NCBI GenBank assembly: GCA_025363795.1
Contig: JANYLE010000197.1
Location: forward strand, 1 to 17,326
DNA: 17,326 bases
Direction: 5' to 3'
Origin: Mariniphaga sp.
GTDB taxonomy: Bacteria > Bacteroidota > Bacteroidia > Bacteroidales > Prolixibacteraceae
Shown here piece by piece: positions 15,572 through 17,326 of the stretch (the stretch's first letter is position 1; each line of letters opens with the position of its first letter). The notes beneath the pieces were generated by a model. The model had not been told where the DNA came from. It was given only the letters and a program-made list of their open reading frames with translations, and made no database searches. Position numbers and translations under genes: made by a program.

Positions 15572-17326
15572 TTAAAGGTCAATGATCAGGCTTGTAAGAT
15601 TGGTATCTCTCTCAATGTTAAGCTTTTTTCGCACTCTGTATCGACAAATCTCCACACCGCGTATCGAAATATTCATTAAAGGGGCAATTTCTTTGGTGGA
15701 AATATTCATGCGCAGGTAAGCGCACAATCGCAATTCATTGGGGGTTAAGGTCGGATAGCGGGATTTTAGCCGTGTCAGGAAATCTTCATGCACTTCATCA
15801 AAAGCTGTCTCAAACACTTCCCATTGCTTGTTCGTATCAATATCCTTATCGATTTTCCCGATTAGTGATGAGATCTTCTCTTTCAACGATTCGTCATTCG
15901 ATGAGTTTTTAATCTTTTCGAGTTCCTCCTTAATTTTGGCAAGGAACTTATTCTTTCTGATCAGATCCATGGTTTGATTGGCCAACTCTTTATCGCGATG
16001 AATCATCTCGCTTTTAAGCGTTTCATTCTTCAGTTGAATAATTTTCTTTTCCGACACAGCTGCCTGTTGGATGTAATCCCGTTCTTTCTGCCGATAAGCT
16101 TGTAAATGTTTCAATCTGTCTTTTCGTCTTGATATTTCTACCCGTTTTACAAACAGCCACATAGAAAATACAACAAGGATTATAATCACTAAAAAATATC
16201 CCGATACTGCCACAGCCGATTTGTACCATGGTGGCCTGATTGTAAATGAAACCTGATCGCTTGTACTCTCAACCCCAAGCGAATTGCGGGCCTTAACACT
16301 GAAGATATAATCACCGTCGGGTAACAAGGCATACTCCACCGAGGAAGAGCTACTCCATCCGGACCAATCACTATTAAGTCCGGAAAGTTTAAAACTATAT
16401 TCAACACTTCCCGGATTGTTATAGGTCGGTGAGGAGTAATAAAACTTGAATGCATTTTTAGGATAGCGGAAAGAGTATCCGCCATGGGTTTGCTGATCAC
16501 TTTGAATGCGGTTATTCCCGTAAAAAAAGGTGCTATCAATATTCGACGCAACAGCTTTTGTAATGTAGGCCGAGAATTCCGGATTAATGTTAAAACGTGC
16601 ATTAGGAGAGTAATGTGCAAAACCATCTTCGATACCAAAAAACAGATGATTGTCTGAAAAGGAATAAACGGATTCGAATCCACTGATAAATTTACCGGTC
16701 AACAAACTAAATGGAGAAGTGACGTGCTGATAACTACCATCTTCCTGTACACGAAACACTCCAGCCTTATTCGTTGCCTGTGACCATGCAGTGTACCAGA
16801 CATTCCCATGGACATCCTCTTTCATATACGAGAAATCAGTTATCGGACTAAACAACTGATTAAAATAAACCGACTTTTCGAAACGCTCACTTTGGGAATT
16901 ATACTGATAGATACCAACATTGGTTGTAAAAACAACTTTATCTTTAACCTTATAAACGTTCAGGTTAAAATTGGTGGGCAAACCATCTTTGACAGTGAAA
17001 AAGCGAAACGATTTCACCGTTTCGGGACTATTTCCAAAACTGACTTTATAAATTCCTTTAAATCCGTGGCTCATCCAAAGATTACCCTCACTATCTTCCT
17101 CGAATACCCTGAAAGATTCGTTAAAACCCTTGATCTTATCAACAAATTTCCATGTGCCGTTCTCCTTTTTAAACAGGATCATTCCGCTATAGGTACCTCC
17201 GATCAAATAATCAGGGAACTGTTTCATAATATGATACTTCCATCCTCCAGGAATTTTGCTGATCTGACGGGCTGATTCGCCCTCGATCACAAACGTTCCA
17301 TTGTTATGGCCACAAATTAAAACACC
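15572..17326 (-). CDS. Membrane-bound propeller/Y_Y_Y/LuxR-type PUL regulator (SusR-like), 5' end cut by the window
   Basis: The frame is open through the right edge (first visible residues GVLICGHNNGTF), so the N-terminus is missing; the GTG at 17290 is internal rather than a start. The visible 584 residues contain periplasmic beta-propeller repeats (EDSEGNLWMSHGFKGIYKV, EDVHGNVWYTAWS, VGIYQYN), a Y_Y_Y domain (about 280-365: YSFKLSGLNSDWSGW, GDYIFSVKARNSLG, ending IRPPWYKS), one transmembrane helix (about 370-393), a long coiled coil (about 395-490), and a C-terminal LuxR/GerE-type helix-turn-helix (about 525-584: LTPNELRLCAYLRMNISTKE, then NISIRGVEICRYRVRKKL). This build matches SusR-like sensors that bind an oligosaccharide in the periplasm and activate their PUL. 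There is no histidine kinase or receiver domain. It is transcribed in the same direction as susC and ends 265 bp before it, so it is the likely local regulator. Confidence 0.9.
   Translation of the reverse strand, partial: GVLICGHNNGTFVIEGESARQISKIPGGWKYHIMKQFPDYLIGGTYSGMILFKKENGTWKFVDKIKGFNESFRVFEEDSEGNLWMSHGFKGIYKVSFGNSPETVKSFRFFTVKDGLPTNFNLNVYKVKDKVVFTTNVGIYQYNSQSERFEKSVYFNQLFSPITDFSYMKEDVHGNVWYTAWSQATNKAGVFRVQEDGSYQHVTSPFSLLTGKFISGFESVYSFSDNHLFFGIEDGFAHYSPNARFNINPEFSAYITKAVASNIDSTFFYGNNRIQSDQQTHGGYSFRYPKNAFKFYYSSPTYNNPGSVEYSFKLSGLNSDWSGWSSSSSVEYALLPDGDYIFSVKARNSLGVESTSDQVSFTIRPPWYKSAVAVSGYFLVIIILVVFSMWLFVKRVEISRRKDRLKHLQAYRQKERDYIQQAAVSEKKIIQLKNETLKSEMIHRDKELANQTMDLIRKNKFLAKIKEELEKIKNSSNDESLKEKISSLIGKIDKDIDTNKQWEVFETAFDEVHEDFLTRLKSRYPTLTPNELRLCAYLRMNISTKEIAPLMNISIRGVEICRYRVRKKLNIERDTNLTSLIIDL

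Noticed and set aside
17288..17290. GTG at 17290 as the regulator start
   Set aside because: The frame continues without a stop to the window edge with propeller-like sequence (GVLICGHNNGTF), and the family normally has a much longer N-terminal propeller.

Overview
The window comes from a member of the Bacteroidota. The evidence is a SusC/SusD pair, SusE/F-position lipoproteins, a periplasmic-propeller/Y_Y_Y/LuxR-type hybrid regulator, a DUF4469-type HU-like protein, AT-rich spacers and no clear Shine-Dalgarno sites. The rubrerythrin fragment and the HU-like protein fit an anaerobic or microaerobic Bacteroidales/Marinilabiliales-type organism, but the order-level placement is only a guess.

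Layout. Left edge, + strand: the last 33 codons of a rubrerythrin (1-102), then a 633-residue lipoprotein of unknown function with a putative Cys-His-Asp papain/transglutaminase-like triad (133-2034), closed by a strong rho-independent terminator (2105-2137). A convergent spacer follows, with a tandem array of nine 23-bp units (2278-2484), each able to form a small hairpin. The rest of the window is on the - strand: a DUF4469/HU-like protein (2488-3228) and then a complete polysaccharide utilization locus (PUL), which in transcription order runs from right to left.

The PUL in transcription order: a membrane-bound propeller/Y_Y_Y/LuxR regulator (15572 to the right edge, 5' end missing), a 265-bp AT-rich spacer with candidate promoter and operator-like signals, susC (15306-12199), susD (12186-10672), a PKD-PKD-beta-sandwich surface glycan-binding lipoprotein (10649-9540), a second lipoprotein with a Cys-rich patch (9528-8596), an intra-operon terminator hairpin (8546-8517), a Calx-beta + GH16 lipoprotein (8389-7184), a minimal secreted GH16 (7133-6312), and two tandem paralogous GH30 enzymes (6260-4818 and 4785-3346).

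How it works together (inference from families): the GH16 pair are predicted laminarinase-type endo-beta-1,3-glucanases and the GH30 pair predicted endo-beta-1,6-glucanases or related beta-glucosidases. The substrate is therefore probably a beta-1,3-glucan with beta-1,6 linkages or branches, such as laminarin or fungal beta-glucan. Surface lipoprotein enzymes and binding proteins would fragment and hold the glucan, SusCD would import oligosaccharides, periplasmic enzymes would debranch and shorten them, and the regulator would sense a product in the periplasm. No GH3 or GH17 and no sugar permease is present, so final conversion to glucose must rely on genes elsewhere. I did not find a clearly new multi-gene system. 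The least explained items are the 23-bp hairpin array, the triad lipoprotein, the Cys-rich SusE/F-position protein, and the terminator that splits the PUL into a binding/import module and an enzyme module.
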